Assembly (NCBI RefSeq): GCF_945859705.1
Contig: NC_079134.1
Coordinates: 29,111,636-29,175,635, forward strand
DNA length: 64,000 nucleotides
Source of the DNA: Episyrphus balteatus
Lineage: Eukaryota > Arthropoda > Insecta > Diptera > Syrphidae
Direction: 5' to 3'
In this document: positions 53,431-64,000 of the stretch, piece after piece
Numbering within the stretch: the stretch's first letter is position 1
Layout of the letters: every line of letters starts with the position of its first letter
Position numbers and translations under genes: made by a program
Notes under the pieces: model-generated
Databases searched by the model: none
What the model saw: the letters and a program-made list of their open reading frames with translations, nothing else
Told to the model about the DNA's origin: nothing

Positions 53431-54679
53431 ATGAAAACATTAGCAGCTCTACTACTTTTAAGTGTAACTTTAAGTAAGCTCTTATTAAGAACAAAGTTCA
53501 ACCTTAGAAAGTTATTTTAAAATAAAAAAATAATTTTGTTTTAGTTTGTGCACTTCCCATTGAAGAAAGTAACGAAGTATCGGAGGATGGTTATTTTGTT
53601 CCACAACTCGATTGGTCCTTGAAATGGATGTCCGCAGAGGAAATTAAAAAGGAACAACTTAAAACAAAAGCGAGAAATTGGTTCAATGACAGACCTGTGG
53701 ATTTTCACTTATACACTCGGAAGAACCCTAAAAAGTCTCAGAAAATATCTCCCACCGATCTAAAGGGTTTGAAAAAATCGAATTTCAACAGTAACCATCC
53801 CACAAGGTACGTTGAAGTATGGAAACTGGTTAAAATTTGCACTCTCAAATTCATAAATTTTAATTTGAAAACTAACTCGACTTTTGGAATTACGAATTCT
53901 TTTTAACTAACTCTATTTTTTTAATTTACAGAATCATCATCCACGGCTGGCAAAATAGCCACCAATCGGAACTTAACGTTGTTATCCGCGAAGCTCTATT
54001 ACAAGTCATGGACTGCAATGTGATCTCTGTGGACTGGAGTCGAAGGCTGAACTACTTCACCTTAAACTACTTAAGCGCCACCTATATGGTTCCCAAAGTT
54101 GGTGTCAAAGTTGCCAAATTGATTGATTTCTTAGTTGACGAAGGCGAAATGTCATTGGATGATCTTCATGTCATCGGGCACAGTTTAGGTGCTCATGTGT
54201 CAGGTATAGCTGGCAAAAATGTCCGTACCGGAGAAGTTCATACAATTATAGGCTTAGATCCGGCGGGGCCACTCTATGAAGATGCTAAGAACGAAGAACG
54301 TCTGACCAAAGATGACGCTCGATATGTTGAAGTGATTCACACCAATGGCGGTACACTGGGCTTTCTGGAACCAATTGGACATGCTGATTTCTATGCAAAT
54401 GGAGGCCAAGTACAGCCAGGATGTTTTAAAATTGATGTTGTTGGATTATGTGCCCATTTGAGGTCATATTGGTATTATGCTGAATCAATAATTGAAAATA
54501 GTTTTAAGAGTATGAAGTGTCAAGGTTATACATCGGCCATTTTGAACACTTGCCATGATGTAATTGATGAAATCCGATTGGGAGGTGCAGATAATTATGA
54601 ATTAGCTAGTGGAGAATATTACACGCCTGTTAATGAATTACCACCTTATGGAAGAGGGGATAAATTTAATATGGTTTAA
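53431..54679 (+). CDS. Secreted lipase/phospholipase A1-like protein (gene D)
   Basis: Exons 53431-53473, 53545-53806 and 53932-54679 with GT/AG borders encode 350 residues. Signal peptide MKTLAALLLLSVTLICA; Ser186, Asp211 and His277 with the same motifs as B and C. Differences from C in exon 3 include RRL for RKF near 139-141, Leu165, His252 for Asn, Met for Ala in KSMKC, Ile in DEIRL and Leu in NELPP. In exon 2 it has PTDLKG where B and C have ADDKKS. Intron 2 is unrelated in sequence to that of B and C. AATAAA is at 54684-54689, just after the stop. Confidence 0.93.
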
Positions 54680-54981
54680 AATTAATAAACACATGTTATT
54701 GTATTGCATAGAATTTTGTATTTTTATAATTTTGCCAGAGGGAGCTTATAAGGTCACTATGGCGTATACGGAACTTTTTTGTTTGTTAAATCTTAATGAA
54801 CCTTATCTTTATTTTAGAATAATAAATCAGAAGAGATAATTATAGTTAAGTATTGCTTTGAACCGATGAGAAATGTGTGTTACTTTCCTAGAATCCTTAA
54901 AGGAATACATAAAGATTGCTGGAATAATTGAATTATGGTTCTTTCCATTATGGTTGTGATTATGGTTGTGATCATATTTAA

Positions 54982-55157
54982 CCCTCTGTTGGCACACCTC
55001 TTTTTTGCAAATTTGGTTTATACTTTTTCATGGCGCTAGAATTTTTTTCGATCTCACTATTTTATGGAGAATCATATATGAAATTGATGTAGAATTTTCC
55101 GAGGAATACGAATTCATTTTTGTCCAGCCAAATTCGCACCCGTGTGCCAACAGAGGG
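54982..55157. mobile_element. piggyBac-like MITE
   Basis: A 176-bp element with ends CCCTCTGTTGGCACAC and GTGTGCCAACAGAGGG, flanked by TTAA on both sides (54978-54981, 55158-55161). CCC/GGG ends in a TTAA site are diagnostic of piggyBac-type transposition. No coding capacity. Confidence 0.9.
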
Positions 55158-55376
55158 TTAAATAGGGTCTGGTAAATTGCTTAAGTAATTTCACTAGCTC
55201 CTCTTTTGTAATTGCACATTAATTCTTAAAATCGCTTAGACAAACACATATGATATAAATTTTGACTTTACAGAATAAAGTTTAATTTAATGTAGGTATA
55301 CTGCAAACCTTTAAGTTAGACTGGCAGGTACTTGAGCTCTTCCTAAAAGTCTAGCAATTTTTTTTTAAATTAAATT

Positions 55377-55552
55377 GTCAACACGTTAATAGACAATGTT
55401 TAAATAATGTTGCATACTAAGAACTTTCATTCGTGTTTTAGTTTCCTTGTAAATTTATATAGTTTTCTGATATTTGGTACAAAGAAATTAAAACACTACT
55501 GAACATTTTTAGTATGCAACATTATTTAAACATTGTCTATTAACGTGTTGAC
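55377..55552. repeat. 44-bp perfect inverted repeat
   Basis: Arms 55377-55420 and 55509-55552 (GTCAACACGTTAATAGACAA onward and its exact complement) surround an 88-bp spacer. It could be a small hairpin MITE or a local inversion-duplication. Confidence 0.85.
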
Positions 55553-55559
55553 GAAGTTT

Positions 55560-58160
55560 GCAAAAAATTGATTGAGCCGTTTTTGAGAAATCTAAAAAAA
55601 AGTATACTTCAAGTTATAGGTACGAAAAAAATCGATTTCCTTTTCGATTTTCTTGTATTTCAGGAATATATTTTTAAAAATATCTTTGAATGCAATATTA
55701 CTAAGGATCATTGTTAGTATAATTGTGCAAAATTAGAACAAAATCGATCGAGGCGTAAAGGAGATATATGGAAAAAATCGAGAATTCAGGCGCAAAGTCC
55801 AAGTACTAGAATTTCACCTTGTAACCGGGCGAGTAAGGGGTATAGATAAAAATCTGAAAAAATAATGACCGGCCTAACGCATATATACGAAGTGCAGGGC
55901 TGAAGCCTGCCAGAGCAAGATTATTTAACTTAGCATGCTATTAATCGCCACTATAAGAATTTCTAGCATTAGAGGAGATACCTTACTCGGATAGTTCACT
56001 AGTTATTGGACTACTATGTCTATTAAATTGGTACCTACTAAACCATAGAAAAGTAGAAACTAAGATTTCATTTTTAAATTGCAATTCTCCAGATTATTTT
56101 GGTGTTTTATGAAAATGTGAACAGAAATAAAAATCACAAATGATCGATAGGGTAGCAGAAGCAGTGGTGTATTTTGTTTGTATGAATAATACATTGTGTG
56201 AATTTTGCGAAGTGCTAAAATGTATGCAAAAACCGTTCCCTACTTTTAGGCCTTGATATTTTACTAAGAATTAAAATTCAAACATTTGAAGTTCATAGAA
56301 ACTTTTATGAAGAATTGTTGTTTAAATGGGACATCCGAATAAAATTAGTTATTCGATTGAAGGGTTTAACTGTAAAAACTTAAAATTTGTGAAAATGAAA
56401 CACCAAATGGTCTGGTGGCAGAACTTTTTCTGGCTGGTTTTCAATAAATCAGAGGATGAGACATAATCAGTATACCTACATTTTGATATTTTGAAATTTA
56501 GTTTGAAGACTTTAATAATCTTCATTTACTTGATATGATAAAACGGTTTTTTCCCGTCAGATCTTACTTTCAGATAAGATCAAAGGATAAGACAAAATTG
56601 TCTATCAATTCCAAGAAATAGATAAAGAATTAAAAAACAAAATTTCCATACAAAATGTAATTTTTTTTTTTGAAATATATGTACATATCAAATTAATTAA
56701 GGAATTTCTCAAAATTTAAATTTTCAAAAATATTATTTTGAGTCATATGATAAAAATCTTTAAAAAAAAAAAATTATTCAACATTTCCTATCTCTTTATA
56801 TTTAAATAAAAGCAAATAACAATAGACTTTTTATTTGCTTATCGATTTTAAATTGAAAACATCATTTACAATGAGTATCGCTTATCTAAAAAAAAAAACG
56901 CAAAAATCGAAATTGATATTGATAGAATAAAATCATAATTTGTGAACGTTCCATCGAAGTGTGACTAGTGTATATCTCAAGCATAACAGCTTTTTTTTAC
57001 GTATTTTTATTTTCTATAACTAGTTTGTTGAAGTGTAAAATAATCAAAACAAAAATAATAATAATTTTATCTTTGAAGAGTGGTAATATCAACAAATTAA
57101 TTAAAATCAAAATTAATTGAAATCTATTAAATACATGTAATAGAAGGGACTTTTTTTACATGCGTGTTATAACATAAGGGGGTTTCACCTGAACTTCAAG
57201 CAAGGTTAAGGGCTGACATTAGTTACAACAAAAAAAAACTAAAAATAGAAAAGAATATTTCACATAGAATACTTAAATGTTTTATTCCGAGTCAATAATG
57301 TTAATAGTTGCCTTGAGTGATTTACAATGATTTTTTTGATATTTATAGGACTAATAAGAACAATGTTAAAAATAGATTGTGTGAAAGTTTTTTTAAGTAA
57401 TGGCCAATGAATACATTTGTTTTAAAGTTTATACATTTATAAGATGAGTTTTGAAATAAATTAGATATATATCTGTTTCATTCAGGAAGTTTATGAAGTT
57501 CAATATAGTAACCATGTTTATGTTTTCCTTAAACTTTGGACTCAAACAAAAACTTACCTTAAACAATTTCAACTATTTTTGACTTGATAACGTCTTTTAA
57601 ATGCATTCACAACAAAGTATGCCTCTATCAGCAAATCAGGGTGTTGAAATTTTGAATGGTTTGTCTATTGCACCAGATGTCTGGAGTTCAAATCCCTAGA
57701 CAGCCCAATATACTTTTAATAATCTTAAGACGTTATCACGTAAAAATAGCACCCGACCTTTTAGACAACCAAATTTTTAACCATTTTTTTTTTAATTTTT
57801 CAAACTTTTTAGAAAAAAAAACTTCCATTGCCATTTTTAAGAATCTATTAATCGAGGCTAAAACAAAGTTTCAAAAATTTTCATGGACCTGTTTTCAAAA
57901 AAAATTTCCGAAAATATCGAACAAAAAACTTGAACTATGCCATCTGATTTATTCTATTAAGATGCATGTTTGGGAATTTAATTTAAAACTCGCTAAATAT
58001 TGTTTAAAACAAAATTTAAGGTGGTATGCCATTTTATAACTATTATTCATCAAGGTCCTAAAACAATATAAAAAAAAAAGAAATATACATACATACCGTT
58101 TATGTATAATCGATTTTTGAAAAATAAAAAAAAATTGATTTTTAAAACTTTAATTCTGTT
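55560..58160. other. Intergenic sequence, no gene recognised
   Basis: AT-rich. A possible pol III B-box (GTTCAAATCC, near 57688) lies in a short GC-richer patch, perhaps a SINE remnant. A 127-codon frame at 57656-58039 is low complexity with no domain. Confidence 0.35.
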
Positions 58161-58163
58161 TTA

Positions 58164-58410
58164 CTGTGGCAACAAGGAAAAACAACATAAGTCAGTTTTT
58201 ACAACTTTTCAGGAGAGCGCTTTGAAAGTTTGGCTTCCCATAAGAAGTCAATGCTAATGTCATTTTTCTTTTACCTGTAATTCAAAAACCGCTTAAGATA
58301 AAAATACGAAAAAAATATGGTAGATAGAATCGCTTATTGTGCATCAGATTTTGTGAAAATCTCAATTTCGACATAAGTTGACTTATGTTGTTATTCCTTG
58401 TTGCCACAGT
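58164..58410. mobile_element. Harbinger-like MITE (TTA target duplication)
   Basis: The ends are CTGTGGCAACAAGGAA and TTCCTTGTTGCCACAG, with further pairing at ACAACATAAGTCA and TGACTTATGTTGT. TTA lies directly outside both ends (58161-58163, 58411-58413), as for PIF/Harbinger elements. It is 247 bp and non-coding. Confidence 0.8.
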
Positions 58411-58413
58411 TAT

Positions 58414-59060
58414 ATGATGGCATTTTTATATCCTTCCTATAAAAAATCCTTGAAATGAGACAAAAAAGAAAAACAAGGTTCTTTAGGAGGTACCGTTAAT
58501 AATATGTATTAAAAAAAGAACTTGTTTTCAGCAACAGATGGAACTTGTCCATTTTGGATTTTTTTTTTCCAAAATCGAAGAAACCGATTTTAAGAAACTG
58601 CGAGACCCACTTTTTGATGTTACAGTTCATTTCTGGCGTTTTGATCTGGGGAAAAATTTACTTTTGTGACTAATATTTCAAAATGACATTAGTCCTAACC
58701 CTGCGGCTACACGCACATCTAAGCCAGCTGCTTCATTATTATTGTGTGAAATTGGTAATTTTAAAATGCATGTTCAAGCGATACGAAAACGTTTTGATAA
58801 AAATGAATTTCTGTAAGTGAGTGAGAAGTTTAACTTTAATCACGTGTTCTTCATTAAATACAATGAGAGAATTACATAAATGAAATCAGTTTTTTAAATT
58901 TGAGAGTTGCTAGTCACTAGACCTTGCTGCTTCATGGAGCAAAATAACTTTTTGCTTTGATTTTATTTTTTAACTTTTCATAAGATAAGAAAAAAATGTT
59001 TTTTATAACTTGATAAATAATAATAATGCCAAAAATTTTTTGTACATGGGTTGTCTAGCC
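58414..59060. other. Intergenic sequence, no gene recognised
   Basis: AT-rich, with only short frames. Nothing assigned. Confidence 0.35.
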
Positions 59061-59069
59061 TAAAGTTAG

Positions 59070-62000
59070 ACGTCCATTTCCCCAGCCCGGACCTATCGCA
59101 AATTTAAAGAAAAAAGTATGCCAAAGTTTTGTACAAGTTTTGTACAGTTTTGTACAACCAAAGCCGAGTTTTGTACAAGCTTACAACGAAAGTTATAGCC
59201 AATTGAAAGTACCGGGCTGGGGAAACGTTTCCTCAGCCCGGACATTTTTTAAAATTGTATCAAAATTTAAAAAAAAAAATTCTAAAATTATCTACGAGTT
59301 TTGTACAGTTTTGTACAACAAAAATCGAGTTTTGTACAAGCTTAGTTAAATAATTAGAGCTAATTTAAGTTTACACTGGGTACATACGTACCAAGCCAGC
59401 GTTATCCAAAACTTATAAAACTTAAATGCAAATTCCATCAAAGAGTTATGTACAGTATTGTACAGATAAAATGGTACATCTAATTTAATTGCTGATATCA
59501 ATATTAATTAAATTGATTCGTTCTTAATTAATAACAAAAATCTACATTGTGTGTCCTTGAAAACTAATTAGAATATTACATACAGATTTCCCAAAAGTAT
59601 ACTACTAATTTTCACTCCTGAACTTATGAATAAACCTCCCAAAGGTATGCAACGCACTATTTCAAACCGGAAATATGTTACTTCCAAAGGTATGCAAGTT
59701 ATTTAAAATTTTAAAGTTTTTTTTGTTTTGCATTTAATTCCCTTTATGAAGTAGGAAATAGCACTTGTAGTCGATACATAAATCAACTACCATTTTGCTT
59801 TTTTTTCAAATAAATAACGTCATGGCCTTTTTCACTACAGCCCAAATTTTAAATTAAATTGGTAGATTTGACATTCGAAATGACATATTTTGCGAAATAT
59901 ATGTATCAATAACAATTTTAATAGCCTGAGGAGTAAAATAAAATAAAAAAAAAAAAAAAAACAAACAAACAAAACAACATCATAGTACAGGTAAAATAGT
60001 ACATTAAATCAAGAAATAAAAAAAAATTGTTACACTCATGAAACTTGGCAAAAAGTTTGCTTTTGGGATAAGAACCAAGTACAAAAAAAGTCTATAAAAA
60101 ATAGTTGGGTGGAAGGGTGTTTTTTCGCGGTCAAGAGGGAGGGGGTGAAGGTCAAAAATATACTGAAACAATTTTTTTGTCGAATATCATCATATGACAC
60201 ATGTTTTCAAGGTATTTTTTGATGCTGATTCTAATGACATAAAAATAAAGTTATAGCCGATTGAAAACAAGGGTGCTTGTTTTTTGACTTCAACAGGTAA
60301 AATATGTATAACCGAAACCCATGGGAAAAACATGCTACACTGATGAAATTCGGGATGAAGGTTTTAGATAAAGCAGGGACAAAGGATTCATAAAGTTCTT
60401 AAAATTGTTTTTGGTGAAAGGGTGTTTTTTTGATGGGTTAAATTGTGTGTGAGGAAGGTATCATAACAGCTGACTTAAATTTTATTAATTTTTAAAAATT
60501 TGTGTAAATGTTTTGGTTGGTATAAGAATTAAGAATCTAAAAAGTGTACAAAATTATCTTGAGTGAAAGGGTGTTTTTTTTTAAGAAATGATGAAATTCG
60601 GAATTAGTACCACAAAAACTATAGGAAAAAATTGTTACACCAATGAAATTTGGTACGAGTAAAACGTGTAAGAACTTATCTACAAATGTTTAATATGTCA
60701 TTAAAACCATAAATAAAATGAATCATTGGCTTTTTGGGACCAAATGCAGATTTTACTGTCTCTTCGAAAAAAAACACCCTTTCAGCAAATTATTTTTTAT
60801 AAAAACTCTTTATTCTTGCTTTCTATCCCAAAATCAATGTTTTTACCAAATTTCATTAGGGTGACCCATCATTTTTGTTTTCACTCAAAAAAACACCCTA
60901 ATAACCATGATATTTTTATAGACACTTTATATTCTTGTTTCTTATCTTAAAAGTAACATAATCGCTAAATTTCAATAGGGTACCCCTAATATTATACTCT
61001 AGTAATACACACATTTTCAAATATACCAATATTTTCTTTACTCCTAAAAAAAACACCCTTTCACATAAAAAAAATGTATAGACTTACATTATTCGTAATT
61101 TCCATTGGAAAGAGAACATATTGAATGAATGTCGTAAGGGAACTATTTATAGCATTGATTTTATCGGACTTATCGCGGATTTTTTGGGTTCTTGGTTGCT
61201 GTTATAAATGAAACATTTTTACCAAATTTCATTGGTGTAACAATTTTTTCCTAGTTTTTGTGGTACTAATTCCGAATTTCATCATTTCTTAAAAAAAAAA
61301 CACCCTTTCACTCAAGATAATTTTGTACACTTTTTAGATTCTTAATTCTTATACCAACCAAAACATTTACACAAATTTTTAAAAATTAATAAAATTTAAG
61401 TCAGCTGTTATGATACCTTCCTCACACACAATTTAACCCATCAAAAAAACACCCTTTCACCAAAAACAATTTTAAGAACTTTATGAATCCTTTGTCCCTG
61501 CTTTATCTAAAACCTTCATCCCGAATTTCATCAGTGTAGCATGTTTTTCCCATGGGTTTCGGTTATACATATTTTACCTGTTGAAGTCAAAAAACAAGCA
61601 CCCTTGTTTTCAATCGGCTATAACTTTATTTTTATGTCATTAGAATCAGCATCAAAAAATACCTTGAAAACATGTGTCATATGATGATATTCGACAAAAA
61701 AATTGTTTCAGTATATTTTTGACCTTCACCCCCTCCCTCTTGACCGCGAAAAAACACCCTTCCACCCAACTATTTTTTATAGACTTTTTTTGTACTTGGT
61801 TCTTATCCCAAAAGCAAACTTTTTGCCAAGTTTCATGAGTGTAACAATTTTTTTTTATTTCTTGATTTAATGTACTATTTTACCTGTACTATGATGTTGT
61901 TTTGTTTGTTTGTTTTTTTTTTTTTTTTATTTTATTTTACTCCTCAGGCTATTAAAATTGTTATTGATACATATATTTCGCAAAATATGTCATTTCGAAT

Positions 62001-62802
62001 GTCAAATCTACCAATTTAATTTAAAATTTGGGCTGTAGTGAAAAAGGCCATGACGTTATTTATTTGAAAAAAAAGCAAAATGGTAGTTGATTTATGTATC
62101 GACTACAAGTGCTATTTCCTACTTCATAAAGGGAATTAAATGCAAAACAAAAAAAACTTTAAAATTTTAAATAACTTGCATACCTTTGGAAGTAACATAT
62201 TTCCGGTTTGAAATAGTGCGTTGCATACCTTTGGGAGGTTTATTCATAAGTTCAGGAGTGAAAATTAGTAGTATACTTTTGGGAAATCTGTATGTAATAT
62301 TCTAATTAGTTTTCAAGGACACACAATGTAGATTTTTGTTATTAATTAAGAACGAATCAATTTAATTAATATTGATATCAGCAATTAAATTAGATGTACC
62401 ATTTTATCTGTACAATACTGTACATAACTCTTTGATGGAATTTGCATTTAAGTTTTATAAGTTTTGGATAACGCTGGCTTGGTACGTATGTACCCAGTGT
62501 AAACTTAAATTAGCTCTAATTATTTAACTAAGCTTGTACAAAACTCGATTTTTGTTGTACAAAACTGTACAAAACTCGTAGATAATTTTAGAATTTTTTT
62601 TTTTAAATTTTGATACAATTTTAAAAAATGTCCGGGCTGGGGAAACGTTTCCCCAGCCCGGTACTTTCAATTGGCTATAACTTTCGTTGTAAGCTTGTAC
62701 AAAACTCGGCTTTGGTTGTACAAAACTGTACAAAACTTGTACAAAACTTTGGCATACTTTTTTTTTAAATTTGCGATAGGTCCGGGCTGGGGAAATGGAT
62801 GT
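59070..62802. mobile_element. 3.7-kb element with very long terminal inverted repeats, 9-bp target duplication
   Basis: The ends are ACGTCCATTTCCCCAGCCCG and CGGGCTGGGGAAATGGATGT, complementary but for one base. TAAAGTTAG is duplicated exactly at 59061-59069 and 62803-62811. The inverted arms run from 59070 to about 60655 and from about 61216 to 62802 with very few differences. They contain clustered GTTTTGTACAAG/ACAGTTTTGTACAA motifs. The central 560 bp is unpaired AT-rich DNA with ACACCC repeats. There is no transposase frame. A 9-bp duplication and long inverted ends suggest a Mutator-like (MULE) family. Confidence 0.88.
62634..62663. repeat. 30-bp palindrome within the long inverted arm
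   Basis: CCGGGCTGGGGAAAC followed by GTTTCCCCAGCCCGG is a perfect palindrome around AACGTT in the right arm. The left-arm counterpart near 59210-59239 has one changed base. It duplicates the element's own end motif (CCCCAGCCCGGAC) in both orientations. Confidence 0.85.
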
Positions 62803-62811
62803 TAAAGTTAG

Positions 62812-63035
62812 CCCTTTACCTACATTGCCTACATTATTTGAGGTTTTTAGTTTTGAGCAAGTCAAGAATACCTATATTTAATTGGTTAGACACACTATCG
62901 GTTCTCTCATATACTGCACTCTATATTAAATATATTTCTAGTTGAATTTTAATATTGAAAATGCATAAAAATTTTTTTATAAAAATATGAAAACATTACG
63001 TATACACCATAGAGAACATTTTTGCAACTTTCTTA
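62812..63035. other. Intergenic sequence, no gene recognised
   Basis: Short AT-rich stretch between the long-armed element and repeat R3; nothing assigned. Confidence 0.35.
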
Positions 63036-63600
63036 AGGGGTAATAACACTTTGTAGTGTATTCATCAGTGTATGATACAAAGGAGAAACATTATTTTTTT
63101 TTTTTTTGAGTTTGTTTAGTTTGTTTAAGTATATCGATAGGTAACAGAGTAGGCTAATGTGAAAATTTTTAATGATGTAAAATTTTGTAAATGGCGGAGT
63201 AGTTCAGGATGATAGCAAAATCCTGTGCTCCCATCGGGCGACCAACTAACTCCTACAGTTTTTAACCGATTGGGCTGAAATTTTGTGTGGAGCTTAACAA
63301 TTCTTCAGTGAAGAACGTTTGTTTTTTTTTTTTTTAAATATTGATTTTTCCAGAAATGACATTAGTTTGAAAAAAGTTATTTTATTCCAAAAAAACAAAA
63401 TTCGTTGGATAAAAGACCATAAAATCGCTAAATTTTAATATTTCAAAAAAAAATCCTACGTACTTCACTAGTATTGTCAAACGCCACACAATATTTCAGC
63501 TCAATCGGTTAAAAACTGTAGGAGTTAGTTGGTCGCCCGATGGGAGCACAGGATTTTGCTATCATCCTGAACTACGCCGCCATTTACAAAATTTCACAAG
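63036..63600. repeat. Dispersed foldback repeat R3, copy 2
   Basis: It begins AAGGGGTAATAACACTTTGT as in copy 1 (40070). Its last 420 bp form a hairpin: TTTGTAAATGGCGGAGTAGT and TCCTGTGCTCCCATCGGGCG at 63183-63245 have their complements at 63535-63597. No frame of note. Confidence 0.75.
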
Positions 63601-64000
63601 CTTTTGGCTAGGCTAGACTCTTCGAAAGGAAAGCACACCTAGCAATTCAGACCTGGTAACCCTATAAGTTATTACAGTTACTCTCATATACTAAGAGTTA
63701 ACGATATGTGAACCATCACTAATTTAAGTGTCTCTTTTTTTATCGAAAAAATTTCTTGTTTTTGTATCTCTTAAAAAACCATTGTAGATAAATTTTTAAG
63801 AGAGTATGAAAAAGAGAAAAATTAATTCAAAAGAGTTAGAGAATGAACAAAATTTTTGTTGTTGAAGCTCTTTGAAAGAAATTTCTTTATTTCCTTAGAA
63901 ATTTTAATTGGAAAGCTCTTTTCTATCAAACCATCCCTCAACATGAATCAGGTGATAGCTTCGGTATTTCCAAAGTTCATTAAAAGTAGCTAACACACGA
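63601..64000. other. Right-edge sequence, no gene recognised
   Basis: AT-rich, nothing assigned; a gene extending in from the right cannot be excluded. Confidence 0.3.

Noticed and set aside
57640..57720. Possible tRNA or SINE head (B-box GTTCAAATCC)
   Set aside because: The T-arm-like hairpin is imperfect and no cloverleaf, A-box or tail could be made out, so it is noted only as a possible SINE remnant.

Overview
This is eukaryotic, AT-rich, intron-bearing and repeat-dense DNA from an insect, most likely a fly (Diptera). The evidence is a cluster of small three-exon secreted lipase genes of the type found in arrays in fly genomes, TATA boxes at normal spacing (one with an arthropod TCAGT initiator), two intact insect-type LTR retrotransposons (one BEL/Pao, one Ty3/gypsy), and many non-autonomous DNA transposons with recognisable target-site duplications (TSDs). 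No bacterial, rRNA or convincing tRNA gene was seen.

Layout. 1-5790: dispersed and inverted repeats, no gene. 5794-26563: a nest of transposons at least four deep. A palindromic TA-flanked element (CAGGGTGTCC ends) was split by a BEL/Pao element (6313-26000, 5-bp TSD). That element was split by a 12.3-kb Ty3/gypsy element resembling the Ulysses/Osvaldo group (7350-19675, 4-bp TSD). Its left LTR was split by a hAT-like element (9435-10604, 8-bp TSD), which itself carries part of another dispersed repeat. Both retroelements are on the minus strand with full-length polyprotein frames. The gypsy-type LTRs carry a 24-bp minisatellite of about 53 and 42 copies.

26720-54690: the lipase cluster. Four intact genes: A (minus, 26720-28283), B (minus, 41861-43132), C (plus, 48224-49495) and D (plus, 53431-54679). 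Each has exons of 43, 262 and about 740 bp and encodes a 344-350 residue secreted protein with a Ser186/Asp211/His277 triad. Between A and B lies a fifth, dead copy. Its promoter, exon 1 and start of exon 2 are spread over 32.2-39.7 kb, separated by a foldback element, an apparent small MITE, and a palindromic element that contains two more insertions. B and C sit on 2,315-bp near-identical inverted arms around a 3.0-kb spacer. All copies keep GATA-type motifs close upstream of the TATA box, which suggests shared, possibly midgut, regulation.

54690-64000: no gene recognised. It holds a piggyBac-like MITE (TTAA), a 44-bp perfect inverted repeat, a Harbinger-like MITE (TTA), a 3.7-kb element with about 1.6-kb terminal inverted repeats and a 9-bp TSD (59070-62802), and a foldback repeat near the right edge.

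The lipases are probably extracellular digestive enzymes acting in parallel. The rest of the window is mainly a record of successive transposon insertions whose order can be read from target-site duplications. No wholly new functional system was identified. The most unusual items are the LTR minisatellite, the nest, the transposon-shredded lipase and the inverted gene pair.
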